This document shows positions 1 to 7,820 of a stretch of 36,097 bases of DNA, piece after piece. A program made the translations under genes and the position numbers. Below the pieces are notes generated by a model, which saw nothing but the letters and a program-made list of their open reading frames with translations, ran no database searches and was not told the DNA's origin. The first letter of the stretch is position 1, and each line of letters starts with the position of its first letter. The stretch is from CAVZVW01 sp963778845 (GTDB lineage: Bacteria > Actinomycetota > Actinomycetes > Actinomycetales > Kineosporiaceae): NCBI GenBank assembly GCA_963778845.1, contig CAVZVW010000003.1, positions 1 through 36,097 on the forward strand, in the 5' to 3' direction.

Positions 1-381
1 GCCTGGCGACGAGAAAAGCGGTCAGGCGACGCGATGTCAAGTTCAGTCACCGTAAGAGGAACGGCCACCGGGATGTCGATCACGTCGCAGCCCACGGTGT
101 CGTCGTCCATCAGCTCATGTCCCGTTGGACCCGTCCGTTAAGGATTCCCGCGCAGGTGCGTCATCCGGGACGCTTGTTCGTCGATCTGCGGTTCCCCCGA
201 CAGCGGTCGTCCGCATATCAAGCATGTGCGCGTATCGATGCTGATGGCCGTTCTTGATCATGATCAGCGTGTGCCGGGCAGTCTGGCGGCTGGTCTCAGT
301 TGTGGTCTCATTCGCCCCCCAGGAGACCCCCTGCACCCGCGTCGTGAGGGGTCAGGAGTTGGTCATGTTCGGCGTGCGGTG
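1..381. other. No gene recognised at left edge
   Basis: Short open frames exist on both strands here, but their translations are arginine/proline-rich low-complexity text typical of GC-rich antisense frames, with no family motif and no convincing ribosome-binding site. I see no RNA gene or strong repeat. The stretch may contain the end of a gene cut by the window edge, but nothing supports a call. Confidence 0.5.
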
Positions 382-777
382 TCAGTCAGAAGACTGAATC
401 TTCCGCCAGCCGCCGGCGCGGTTGTTGGCGATCACTGCCCGAAGCAGGTCCAACAGCGCCGCCTCGTCGAGCTCGTCGCCCCGCCGTACCTGGATACCCC
501 GGGCGGTGGCATTGTCCCGGCCTTGGTTGATCAGGCGGTGCGGGTCAGGTGCGATCGGATCGTAAATGAACACGTTGAGGTGGTCCTTCGCGCCCAGTAG
601 TGCGCAGATGTTTCCCCGGAGCACGAAGAACGGCTGCCGGCTGCGCTTGATGACCTCCTCGACCTCCGGGTCGGCCTCGTGCACCAGGTGACGGACACGC
701 CGGGCGACATCGCGCTGCCACGCCGGGAGCGCATCGATGTACTCATCAACCCGAGGATCCATATGGCTTGCCGGCAT
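382..777 (-). CDS. DUF1801 (YdhG-like) domain protein
   Basis: Small cytosolic protein of about 131 residues of the DUF1801/YdhG-like superfamily, a fold found in many accessory proteins of unknown biochemical role. The family pattern is visible: an N-terminal helix with MDPRVDEYIDALPAWQ, then an HxxV...DPEVEEVIKRSRQPFF segment, a strand containing GAKDHLNVFIYDP, and a C-terminal helical part ending LDLLRAVIANN. The frame stays open upstream to 939, but those extra residues are low-complexity; homology begins at the Met at 777 or the Met at 762, and neither has a clear Shine-Dalgarno sequence. It stands alone between a gene-free edge and a VOC gene, so context gives no substrate. The family assignment is from memory of the domain, not a search. 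Confidence 0.75.
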   Translation of the reverse strand: MPASHMDPRVDEYIDALPAWQRDVARRVRHLVHEADPEVEEVIKRSRQPFFVLRGNICALLGAKDHLNVFIYDPIAPDPHRLINQGRDNATARGIQVRRGDELDEAALLDLLRAVIANNRAGGWRKIQSSD

Positions 778-966
778 GGCCCGAGCGTAATGACCGTGCC
801 ATCTCCCGCCTACGGAGGGAACCCCGGTCCAGGCAACCTCGGACAACGCCGACCGGGACGCCATCCGGAGACTGCCGCAAGGCCCGGGAACTCGAGATCG
901 GGGACTACCACGAGGAGGTGTGCCGCGCGCGGCAACCATTGCGCCGATCCACCGGACCTGGTCGCG

Positions 967-1689
967 CTATCGCGGAGTCAACACGCAGAACTCATTGCCG
1001 TCGGGATCGGCCATGACGACCCAGCTGACCTCGCCCTGGCCGATGTCGATGCGAGCGGCCCCGAGGGAGACGAGACGGTCGACCTCGGCTTGCTGATCGC
1101 CGTAGGCAGGTGGTGCGAGGTCGAAATGCAGCCGGCCCTTCCCGGGTCTCGGCATCGGCGGCGAGCCGCCCCAGGTGATCTTCGGACCCCCGCGTGGCGA
1201 GCGGATCGCGGTCTCCTGGTCCTGGTCCCAGACCAACGGCCAGCCCAGTGCGGCGCTCCAGAAGTACCCGACGTCCTGCGAGCCGTCGCATGCAAGCGCT
1301 CCGATGAACCCGCACTCGGCGAGGAACGTGTTGCCCGGCTCGATGACGCAGAACTCGTTGCCCTCGGGGTCGGCGAGCACCACATGCCCCTCGTCCGGGC
1401 GCTGACCGATGTCGATGTGCCGAGCCCCGAGCCCGAGCGAGCTCGCCACCGTCTCCTGCTGGTCCTCCAGGGACGTGCTCGTCAGATCGACGTGCATCTG
1501 GTTCTTGGCGGCCTTCTGCTCCTGGGTCAAGAGGAATCGGATCCGGAACCCGGTGTCGTCGCTCGGCAGCAACACGATGCCGTCGCGGTGGTCGGCGACC
1601 AGCTCCCAGCCCAGGACGCCGGCCCAGAAGCGCGCGAGACGCGGCGGGTCGTTCGCATCGAAGCAAAGCGCGTGGAGGTGACAAGCCAT
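967..1689 (-). CDS. Two-domain VOC (glyoxalase-like) protein
   Basis: About 240 residues made of two tandem vicinal-oxygen-chelate modules, the fold of glyoxalase, extradiol dioxygenases and bleomycin-resistance proteins. The first begins MACHLHALCFDANDPPRL with the signature ARFWAGVLGWEL and closes on DPEGNEFCVIEP. The second begins GFIGALACDGSQD and closes on DPDGNEFCVLTPR. The repeated xDPxGNEFCV end is where VOC proteins normally supply an acidic ligand. Start: Met at 1689, preceded by AAGG five bases upstream; an alternative Met is at 1701. The open frame reaches 1956, but that extension is not protein-like. Two more VOC genes lie within 2 kb, so this is a cluster of the family. Substrate unknown; no resistance phenotype should be inferred. 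Confidence 0.85.
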   Translation of the reverse strand: MACHLHALCFDANDPPRLARFWAGVLGWELVADHRDGIVLLPSDDTGFRIRFLLTQEQKAAKNQMHVDLTSTSLEDQQETVASSLGLGARHIDIGQRPDEGHVVLADPEGNEFCVIEPGNTFLAECGFIGALACDGSQDVGYFWSAALGWPLVWDQDQETAIRSPRGGPKITWGGSPPMPRPGKGRLHFDLAPPAYGDQQAEVDRLVSLGAARIDIGQGEVSWVVMADPDGNEFCVLTPR

Positions 1690-1903
1690 CGCGCCTTGCA
1701 TCTCCGATCTGGTGACCCGACAGGGGCGGCTGGGCACGTCCCGCCCGCCTTGTGCGGAGTGCGACGCTAGACGCTCGCGGGTCGGCCACGCAACGCGAAT
1801 GAGTGACAGGGGAGGCCTCTGCGCATGATCAGGTGCCGGGGGCTGGCCCTGGGGGAGCGTTCCGGCCGGAGACGAAACGGCCTGGCGCTGGTTGGATCGA
1901 CCT

Positions 1904-2146
1904 GTGACGAACCCATGGGACGACGAGTTCGAGCCCTCGGCCAGCGCCCGCAACACGTTGCGGTGGGCACAGGCGAATGGCGCGGCGACGCTGGGGGAGG
2001 CCTACGACCTGCTCGACCAGCTGGAAGTCAGTAACGACGTACCCGAGGTGCTGGGGCACGACGACACCGTCGAGGACGTGCGCCGGGAGCTCGAGCTGGG
2101 CATCGACGTTGTCGGGGAGGACGCTTCCCTTGCCACCCTGCTGTAG
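1904..2146 (+). CDS. Small acidic hypothetical protein (80 aa)
   Basis: An 80-residue acidic protein, divergent from the two-domain VOC gene. I do not recognise a named family. It begins VTNPWDDEFEP and continues with helix-compatible text (SARNTLRWAQANGAATLGEAYDLLDQLEV), ending in an acidic DDTVEDVRRELELG segment. Composition is soluble and non-repetitive, unlike the arginine-rich shadow frames around it, which is why I accept it. The start is taken as GTG at 1904 with a GGA seven bases upstream; a TTG four codons earlier (1892) is possible. No signal peptide or membrane segment. Probably a small regulatory or adaptor protein, but that is a guess. Confidence 0.6.
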   Translation: MTNPWDDEFEPSASARNTLRWAQANGAATLGEAYDLLDQLEVSNDVPEVLGHDDTVEDVRRELELGIDVVGEDASLATLL

Positions 2147-2862
2147 GACGGGAACGCTCACGTGGTCACTCACGCCGGCAGTCCGCGCCGGGACAGCCGG
2201 CCTCGCTCTGGCGTGGATGGGTCTCGTGCGCCGACGGGACGCATGATCGCCACCCCAGCGACATAGGTGCCTCAGAGGTGCCGCGAGTCCGCGGCTCTTG
2301 CGCGGTGGTGCGCACGTTGTGGCGCTGGGGTGGCGATCATGGCTGGGCCACCGATGTACCGGGTCGCCGGCAGTCCGTCTCACCTCGGCAGACCGCGCCT
2401 CTCGCGTCGCGAGGGGGATGCCCGGGACCGGACCACGTCGTCACATGTGCAGCTGATGAGGACATGACCAGGCCGCTCGCCGGTCATGGCAAGGTCGTCC
2501 GGCCAGTCCGGGCCGGCCTGTTCCGGCCGTCAGGGCTCGGGGAGGCGAAGATCGGTTTGGGGTGACCACCTCGCGGCGCATATGACGTACACCGACCTGT
2601 GGGTTGCGCGTCGACTCCGGTGGTGAATCCTGGTCTGGCCCGATCTGGCGGGGCGAGTCCGGCTGTCTCACCGAGACTGCACCTACAGCTCTGGCTGCCC
2701 GGCCACGTCCGGGACAACGACGCCGCGTACCGGCCCCGGTAGCCCTCCCCGACGGGTTGGACGCCAACTATGCACGGGGCGCGTCGCAACATGGTTACAG
2801 TTTGCTCCCGGCCTCTTGCGTCGAGGGAATCCCAACTGCGCATGAGAGGCTGTGGTGATCAA
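2147..2862. other. Gene-free stretch with a long inverted repeat
   Basis: Roughly 700 bases with no credible gene. Open frames here overlap one another on both strands and translate to low-complexity text. The only structure I see is the long inverted repeat at 2242-2341 (listed separately) and a short direct repeat of the type GCCGGCAGTCCG near 2175 and 2369. The last part carries the upstream region of the VOC gene starting at 2863. Confidence 0.55.
2242..2341. repeat. Long inverted repeat, about 22-bp arms
   Basis: The arm ATGATCGCCACCCCAGCG (2243-2260) is matched exactly by its reverse complement at 2323-2340. Extending by one outer pair and three inner positions gives 21 of 22 paired bases (2242-2263 with 2320-2341). 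The 56-base loop contains a small internal hairpin CCGCG-AGTC-CGCGG near 2281-2294. No coding frame explains it. It could be a structured RNA, a strong terminator without a T tract, or the remnant of a short transposable element with terminal inverted repeats; no target-site duplication is evident. Confidence 0.8.
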
Positions 2863-3243
2863 GTGGCATGTCGCATAACGGAACTGGTCCTGGACGCACG
2901 CGATCCCGAACTGTTGGCGCGGTTCTGGTGCGAGGTGCTGGGCTATGTCGAGCTGGAACGCGACGAGGCAAGCATAGAGATCGGGCCCCCTGGCGTCGGC
3001 TTCGGTGGCCCGCAGCCCACGATCGTCATCGGCCGGACTGACGAGCCCAAGGCCGGCAAGCTGCGTCTGCACATCGATGTGAGTGCCACCGACCGGGACC
3101 AGGACGACGAGCTGGAGCGGTTGCTCGCGGCCGGCGCGTGCCGCGTCGACATTGGGCAGACCGGTGCGGCGTCATGGCATGTGCTCGCTGACCCTGAAGG
3201 TAACGAGTTCTGCCTACTCAGACGACGGGTGCCAGAGGTGTAG
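2863..3243 (+). CDS. Single-domain VOC (glyoxalase-like) protein
   Basis: A 126-residue VOC-fold protein. The start of the domain is plain: VACRITELVLDARDPELLARFWCEVLGYVELE, close to the first module of the neighbouring two-domain gene. It ends with VDIGQTGAASWHVLADPEGNEFCLL, the usual closing strand and acidic position. I place the start at GTG 2863, five bases after GGTGA; in-frame ATGs at 2842 and 2770 would add residues unlike any family member. It converges on the next VOC gene with only four bases between stop codons, so no separate terminator can fit there. Likely a dimeric metal-binding enzyme or binding protein of unknown substrate. Confidence 0.85.
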   Translation: MACRITELVLDARDPELLARFWCEVLGYVELERDEASIEIGPPGVGFGGPQPTIVIGRTDEPKAGKLRLHIDVSATDRDQDDELERLLAAGACRVDIGQTGAASWHVLADPEGNEFCLLRRRVPEV

Positions 3244-3247
3244 TCGA

Positions 3248-3658
3248 TCACCCCACGCCCGCTGCGGCGTCGCGCTTCTCGGTGATCAACTGGACGAGGT
3301 TGCCGCACGTGTCGTCGAAGACAGCCACGACAGCCGGGCCGATGTCGGTCGGTGCCTGGGTGAAGGTGACCCCCAGGCCGACGAGGCGGTCATGCTCGGC
3401 TGCGACGTCGTCGACAGCGAACTGGACCATGGGGATCCCGTCGTTGGCGAGGGCCTCTCGGTAGGGGCCGACGGCAGGGTGGCCGGAGGGTTCCAGCAGG
3501 AGCTGCGGGCCGTCAGGGTCCTGAGGGGAGACCACGGTGAGCCAGAAGTTGTCACCGAGGGGGATGTCGTGGTGGACCGTGAAGCCGAGGACCTGGGTGT
3601 AGAAGTCGAGGGCGGCTCGCTGGTCGTCGACGTAGACGCTGGTGAGGCGGATCTTCAT
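3248..3658 (-). CDS. VOC family protein
   Basis: A 136-residue VOC protein of a different subgroup from its two neighbours: it begins MKIRLTSVYVDDQRAALDFYTQVLGF and ends VFDDTCGNLVQLIT, the pattern of glyoxalase/bleomycin-resistance-type proteins often annotated near SRPBCC and ArsR genes. Start is ATG 3658 with GAGGA six bases upstream, a strong site; the longer open frame to 3844 is discarded. A perfect 14-base inverted repeat (3713-3726) sits 55 bases upstream and may be its operator. It shares strand with the SRPBCC gene behind it (3837-4334). No regulator gene is adjacent, so any controlling protein would be encoded elsewhere. Confidence 0.9.
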   Translation of the reverse strand: MKIRLTSVYVDDQRAALDFYTQVLGFTVHHDIPLGDNFWLTVVSPQDPDGPQLLLEPSGHPAVGPYREALANDGIPMVQFAVDDVAAEHDRLVGLGVTFTQAPTDIGPAVVAVFDDTCGNLVQLITEKRDAAAGVG

Positions 3659-3712
3659 CGGGCGTCCTCTCGGCGCGCCGGCGGTCGCCACCGTCGCGAT
3701 GACTGCAAGGTC

Positions 3713-3726
3713 TAGGCAAATGCCTA
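3713..3726. promoter_or_regulatory. Perfect inverted repeat TAGGCA-AA-TGCCTA
   Basis: TAGGCAAATGCCTA is a perfect palindromic site with a two-base centre, 55 bases upstream of the VOC start at 3658 and in the gap after the SRPBCC gene. Its AT-rich centre stands out from the GC-rich surroundings. Size and symmetry suit a small winged-helix dimer such as an ArsR-family repressor; that is inference, since no regulator is encoded nearby. Confidence 0.5.
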
Positions 3727-3836
3727 CTTGCATGTGCCATGTGACCAGATCGTGGCTCGCCGCGGACGCTTCTGTCACGTCACGACTGAGGCCCGGCTCC
3801 CGGCGCAGCAAGCCGATGCGGCAAGACGTAGCCGAC

Positions 3837-4334
3837 TCACACACCGACGCGGGACGTCAAGCCGCGCGCAACGCGCCGGATCAGCAGCGAGGTGACCGGG
3901 TTGGCGACGCGCAGGGGAGGGTTCAGCACCGAGCCCGGTTCGAGGGCCAGGGTCCAGCGGAACCGCGACCCGGTGGGCGTGGACTCGACACGGTAGTCCT
4001 CAGCCAGACGACGCAGCCCCGGGGCCGATGCCTCGACCCCGGTGAAGGTCTTGCGTCTGCCCTGGTCCCATCGGTAGTAGCGCTCCCGGACGGTGACCGA
4101 CCAGAGCACAGTTACCTCGCGGGTTGTGCCTACCCCGAAAGGGCGCGGTGAGGTCCAGTGCAGGCCGGTGACGAGAGCGGTCCAGGAGACCAACGTGTCC
4201 TCCGCCGTCAGCGCTGCCCACATCCGCTCGGGCGGGACAGGTACTTCCACCGTAGCGACGTAACGGAGAGGGGCCGACTCCAGGAAGTCATCGCCGCTGT
4301 CCATGAGCTCATGCCATTGCACCCTGATCCTCAC
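3837..4334 (-). CDS. SRPBCC family (polyketide cyclase/START-like) protein
   Basis: About 165 residues of the SRPBCC helix-grip fold, which encloses a deep hydrophobic ligand pocket. The typical opening strand is YVATVEVPVPPERMWAALT, followed by DTLVSWTALVTGLHW and a C-terminal amphipathic helix (NPVTSLLIRRVARGLTSRVGV). Start choice is open: GTG 4334 (VRIRVQWHELMDSG), GTG 4322 with GAGGA five bases upstream, or ATG 4304. I keep the longest protein-like form. It is read in the same direction as the VOC gene 178 bases downstream, a pairing common in actinobacteria, and may share regulation with it. Ligand and reaction are unknown. Confidence 0.8.
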   Translation of the reverse strand: MRIRVQWHELMDSGDDFLESAPLRYVATVEVPVPPERMWAALTAEDTLVSWTALVTGLHWTSPRPFGVGTTREVTVLWSVTVRERYYRWDQGRRKTFTGVEASAPGLRRLAEDYRVESTPTGSRFRWTLALEPGSVLNPPLRVANPVTSLLIRRVARGLTSRVGV

Positions 4335-4815
4335 CGCCTCGTCTCGTCGAGATCGCGCGACCCTCACCCGCCCGGGCGACGCGGCCTTTCCACACATGAA
4401 GGAGGTGGGTAACTTGCCGCTCGTCGCTAGCTTGACAAGGTCACGTCACGAGAATTTGGGCGGGCAGTGCTTGCCCGGCACTTGAGACGTTCTTACGAAC
4501 GCTTTGGTCGGCGTCGGATAGGCGCTCCTGCTGCAGGCGAAACGCGTGTGCGCCCTCGTTCAAGCCGCTCATGAAGATAGCGAACGTCGCCGCTCCCCGT
4601 GAGCTCGTCCATGATCTGGTTGTGCGTCGCCCGATTCATCAAACGCCAGAGCTCGGTGAACAAGGTGGTTGTCTGCGAGCACCGTGTTCACCGAGTCCCT
4701 GACGAATCCGTGACCTCCCGCGTTGGCGGAGGGGGCTGTTGTCAGTCGTTGTCTTCCGAGCACAGGGGCCGTGGCGAGGAACCTGACCCGGCCGGCTCCG
4801 CCGACCAGGTCGCAC
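4335..4815. other. Gene-free stretch
   Basis: About 480 bases between the SRPBCC gene and the small hydrophobic peptide gene. A 43-codon frame (4441-4572, minus) and an overlapping minus frame reading like LWRLMNRATHNQIMDELTG are the only protein-like text. They are short, in different frames and lack ribosome-binding sites; they could be a degenerate gene remnant. I see no hairpin or RNA gene of note. Confidence 0.45.
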
Positions 4816-4977
4816 TTAGATTCGGCGACGCCGCCCAGGTGTGACTGCCGCGGCAACCACCGCGGTCTTCGCTACCGGCGAGGGACCAGGGGTAACGGCG
4901 GCGGCGACCACCGCGGTCTTGGCCACCGGCGCGCCGATGACACCGACTCTTCCTCGACGTGCTGGTCTGAGTGGCAT
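4816..4977 (-). CDS. Small hydrophobic peptide with internal duplication
   Basis: A 53-residue peptide read one base after the stop of the DUF6325 gene. A very good ribosome-binding site (GAAGGAG, ending inside the upstream gene) precedes ATG 4977, so the pair is surely translated from one message. The peptide has a basic start (MPLRPARRGRVG), two copies of VAKTAVVAAAVTPG separated by a few residues, and a basic end (RRRRI). From memory, DUF6325 genes are commonly followed by a short SHOCT-type or Ala/Val-rich membrane-associated protein; this one has the hydrophobic start but no SHOCT domain, so it may be a shortened version. Likely membrane-associated. Role unknown. Confidence 0.65.
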   Translation of the reverse strand: MPLRPARRGRVGVIGAPVAKTAVVAAAVTPGPSPVAKTAVVAAAVTPGRRRRI

Positions 4978-4978
4978 G

Positions 4979-5443
4979 TCAGGCTCCTTCGGTCGCGAGT
5001 GCTTCATCGGCCTCGATCGAGGCGATGATCGCCTGAATAGGAATACGGCCGTTGGCGATCAGCTGGCCACCGCTACGCCGTGCCGCTGATGCGAATGGCG
5101 CAGCCCACAGGTTCTCCCAGATGAGCACTCCCGCGGTGCTTCCCGGCTCCATGGCCGCGGCGAGGTGCACGACGTCGTCCTCGGCCAACAGCTCCGCAAG
5201 CTGGGCCTCGAGGACTTGCAGCGCTCCGAGCTCGCCGAGATCGGAAAGCTCCGCCGCTTCGACGGCTCCATCGGCGTCCTTGGTGAGGATCAGAATGTCG
5301 ATCACGCGGATGGTGCCGGAATCCACGAGCGCGAGCAGCTCGTCGACCATTTCGCCGGTGAAGTTGCTCGCTCCGGCCGGAAACTCGACGACGACATAGT
5401 CAACGGGTCCGAGCTCATCGAGGGATGTTGCGTCAGTCATCAT
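4979..5443 (-). CDS. DUF6325 family protein
   Basis: A 154-residue acidic protein matching my memory of the DUF6325 family: opening DELGPVDYVVVEFPAG, central IRVIDILILTKDADG, then an acidic helix-rich middle (LAELLAEDDVVHLAAAMEPGSTAGVLIWENLWAAPFASAARRSGGQLIANGRIP). Function of the family is not established; members tend to occur next to small SHOCT or membrane proteins and stress-related genes. Two adjacent ATGs (5443 and 5440) follow AAGGA by four and seven bases, so the second may be used. The downstream peptide gene begins one base past the stop, which shows an operon. No signal peptide, so probably cytosolic, perhaps acting at the membrane through its partner. Confidence 0.88.
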   Translation of the reverse strand: MMTDATSLDELGPVDYVVVEFPAGASNFTGEMVDELLALVDSGTIRVIDILILTKDADGAVEAAELSDLGELGALQVLEAQLAELLAEDDVVHLAAAMEPGSTAGVLIWENLWAAPFASAARRSGGQLIANGRIPIQAIIASIEADEALATEGA

Positions 5444-5731
5444 TCATTCCTTACTGTTGGCTCGACTGGCCTGTCTCACGCGCACGTCCGTGGCCCGACC
5501 ACGATAGGTGGCGTGCCTGTCCGCGACAAGGGCGCGAGGTGCGCAGCCTTCATCGATCACTCGGCTCCCGTCGAGGAGCTCACCCTCCCTGAGGAACAAT
5601 TCGAGCTTCCCGTTCCGGTCACCGGAGGTGGTAGCAGCTGTCCGCGTGTCACCGGCCGTTCAAGCCAGGCGCGTCGACCGTCGTCCCTCAGAAGCGTTCG
5701 GATCTTGTGTGCTCAGGGTCGCCGCTCGCTG

Positions 5732-6520
5732 TCAGCCGTCGCTGATCGCAAGCGCGAGCTTCGCGATGGCGGCCTGCTGCTGCTCCACGAGCACCTTCAG
5801 CTGGTCGAGCTGTTGCCTCGCGTCGTCGGGGGTGTTGGCAGGCCCGTCGTCAGCGGGTGCCTGCTGAGCGGGCGAGAGGAAGAGGTTGGCGAGGTAGCCC
5901 GTGAGCGTGCCGAAGATGCCCACCCCGACGACGATGATGAAGGTGCCCATCTCGCGCCCGGCCGTGCTGACCGGGTACTGGTCTCCGTAGCCGACGGTCG
6001 ACATGGTCACGATGATGTACCAGAGGGCGTCAGACGCCGTCGTGATGTTCGCGTCGGGCGCGGCCCTTTCCAGGCCGAGCATCGCCAGGCTGCCGAACTC
6101 GAGGACGAGGATGCCGATGAGCAGGAGGGTGAGGAGGGCGCTGCCCGCTCGGTCCTTGATGAGGCTTCTGCCGATGTTGCGGGCTCCGTACTGGCGCAGC
6201 AGGCGGGTCACCCGGACGAGCCGGAAGATCCTGAGGACCTTGACCGAAGGGAAGGGGAGACTCGCGAGCAGGTCGGCCCACCCGTAGCGACGGACGAAGT
6301 AGTCGTAGCGTGACGGAGCCCGGCGGAACCTGAAGAGGAAGTCGATGAGGAACACAACGCTGAGCAGGACGTCGAGCGTGCTGACGACCTGCTGTGTCGC
6401 TGGGTCACGCAACCCGGCCACCAGAAGGACGTTCACCAGTGACAAGATCGATAGCGCCCCGATGAAGATCTCGTACCCGGTGTTGCCGAGCTCGGACTGG
6501 GGCGAACCTTTCGCGGACAT
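5732..6520 (-). CDS. Voltage-gated-type potassium channel family protein
   Basis: A 262-residue inner-membrane ion channel subunit expected to form tetramers. Hydrophobic segments lie near residues 18-36, 48-64 and 126-148. A charged S4-like helix (VLRIFRLVRVTRLLRQYG, about 95-112) carries arginines every third or fourth position. The pore loop has the potassium selectivity filter TVGYGD at 175-180, followed by the inner helix at 192-216. The C-terminal tail from about 232 is glutamine-rich and looks like a short coiled coil (DDARQQLDQLKVLVEQQQAAIAKL), which could hold the tetramer together. Start ATG 6520 has GAGGAGG seven bases upstream. There is no RCK/TrkA-N domain. The neighbour on the right is divergent. 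Family certain; gating voltage dependence is inferred from the S4 charges. Confidence 0.93.
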   Translation of the reverse strand: MSAKGSPQSELGNTGYEIFIGALSILSLVNVLLVAGLRDPATQQVVSTLDVLLSVVFLIDFLFRFRRAPSRYDYFVRRYGWADLLASLPFPSVKVLRIFRLVRVTRLLRQYGARNIGRSLIKDRAGSALLTLLLIGILVLEFGSLAMLGLERAAPDANITTASDALWYIIVTMSTVGYGDQYPVSTAGREMGTFIIVVGVGIFGTLTGYLANLFLSPAQQAPADDGPANTPDDARQQLDQLKVLVEQQQAAIAKLALAISDG

Positions 6521-6611
6521 CGGTGACCTCCTCGAAGCCTGAGTGTGATCGAGGATGCCAGGTCGATGCGCCGCTCGCTGAGGATCGGCTCAGGGAGAGG
6601 ACGGTGGCAGA

Positions 6612-7133
6612 GTGGGGTTGCCGGATCGGACGGTTGCCGCGATCGCGTGCCTGGCGCTATGCACCGCGTGCTCGACCGCCTCGGCTCCGGTGTCGACGTC
6701 CACCTCGCCATCGTCAACCCCCGGACCGTCGACAGCGATGTCGACGCCGCCGCCCTCGACGACGCCAGCTCCGGAGAGCACGGTGATCGTTCTCACGTCG
6801 CTCGGAAGTTCCGCGGTGGGGATGGCGGCACTGGTCCAAGGAACTCTGACGGTCGATGACCGAACCTGCGTGCGCCTTGACGGCAGGTTGGTCATCTGGC
6901 CGGCCGGCACGGGGTGGGACGTTGCCAGTGACGCGTTGCGGCTGCCGGGGGGACAGCTCGTCCCGGTGGGAGCCGCTGTAAGCGGGTCAGGTGGCTACCT
7001 AACGGTCGACAACGCACACAGGTACCTCGACACGCCGTCCAGCGTTGCGTCGCCTCGATGCATCTGGGAGCCCACGGAGGTGGCCGTCTTCAACCCCGGC
7101 AGCGAGGTCGCGCTGGCCACGCCGGCTGGCTGA
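6612..7133 (+). CDS. Putative lipoprotein with Ser/Thr/Pro linker
   Basis: A 173-residue exported protein. It starts at GTG 6612, with a GGGAGAGGA run about eleven bases upstream, and has a short signal sequence (RTVAAIACLALCTAC) whose Cys20 is the likely lipidation site. The lipobox is imperfect, with Cys rather than Leu at -3. Residues 21-56 are an almost pure Ser/Thr/Pro linker, usual for actinobacterial surface lipoproteins. The remainder forms a small beta-rich domain (VQGTLTVDDRTCVRLDGRLVIWPAGTGWDV...), with cysteines at about 84 and 149 that could pair. I do not recognise a named family. Divergent from the potassium channel gene; a functional link is possible but unproven. Confidence 0.75.
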   Translation: MGLPDRTVAAIACLALCTACSTASAPVSTSTSPSSTPGPSTAMSTPPPSTTPAPESTVIVLTSLGSSAVGMAALVQGTLTVDDRTCVRLDGRLVIWPAGTGWDVASDALRLPGGQLVPVGAAVSGSGGYLTVDNAHRYLDTPSSVASPRCIWEPTEVAVFNPGSEVALATPAG

Positions 7134-7157
7134 GGACAGACCATCCTTGACACGCCC

Positions 7158-7820
7158 TCAGCTGGGCCCGCCCGGGCGAACCAGGCCCACCTCGTACGCG
7201 CGTACCACGGCCTGCACCCGGTCACGCAGGCCAAGCTTCGCGAGCACCCTCGCCACGTGCGTCTTGACCGTCGTCTCCGACAGCAGAAGCCGTCCCGCGA
7301 TCTCGGCGTTGGACAGCCCGTGCGCCACCAGCACGAACACCTCCCGCTCGCGGGGCGTCAACGAGCCGAGCGCCGGGTCGGCCGGTCCGGGCGGCGTGCC
7401 GTTGAGCAGGGCACCCAGCAGGCGGCGGGTGGCAGACGGGGCGATGACGGAGTCCCCCCGTGCCACCGAGCGCACCGCCGACACCAGGTCCTCCGCCCGG
7501 GCGTCCTTGAGCAGGAAGCCGCTCGCGCCCGCCCGCAACCCGGCCATCACGTACTCGTCGAGGTCGAACGTCGTGAGGATCAGCACCCTTACCTCCGGCT
7601 GCGCGGCCACGACGCGCCTGGTTGCTTCGATCCCGTCGACCCCGGGCATGCGTACGTCCATGAGGACGACGTCCGGCCGGTGCTTCGCGGCTGCCGAGAC
7701 CGCCGCGACCCCGTCCCCTGCCTCGGCCACGACCTCGAGGTCCGGCTGGGCGTCGAGCACCATGCGGTAGCCCGCGCGCATGAGCTCCTGGTCGTCGGCG
7801 ATCAAGACCCGGATCGTCAC
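7158..7820 (-). CDS. NarL/FixJ-type response regulator
   Basis: A 220-residue two-component response regulator. The receiver domain (1-120) has the acidic pair D9-D10, the phospho-acceptor D55 in VVLMDVRMPG, T83-T84 and K105 in FLLKDA. The C-terminal LuxR helix-turn-helix spans about 152-212 with LTPREREVFVLVAHGLSNAEIAGRL. Start is GTG 7820, overlapping the kinase stop as GTGA, so it is translationally coupled. It ends the four-gene operon ATPase, permease, kinase, regulator. It probably controls the operon's own promoter or export-linked stress genes; the dyad at 10945-10965 in the divergent promoter region is one candidate target. The signal is unknown. Confidence 0.97.
   Translation of the reverse strand: MTIRVLIADDQELMRAGYRMVLDAQPDLEVVAEAGDGVAAVSAAAKHRPDVVLMDVRMPGVDGIEATRRVVAAQPEVRVLILTTFDLDEYVMAGLRAGASGFLLKDARAEDLVSAVRSVARGDSVIAPSATRRLLGALLNGTPPGPADPALGSLTPREREVFVLVAHGLSNAEIAGRLLLSETTVKTHVARVLAKLGLRDRVQAVVRAYEVGLVRPGGPS

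Noticed and set aside
679..1770. A 363-codon plus-strand frame opposite the DUF1801 and VOC genes
   Set aside because: It overlaps two real genes on the other strand and encodes Arg/Pro/Glu-rich shadow text.
4441..4572. A 43-codon minus frame and an adjacent frame reading like a helical protein
   Set aside because: No ribosome-binding site, short, and the two pieces are in different frames. Could be a relic, but too weak to call.
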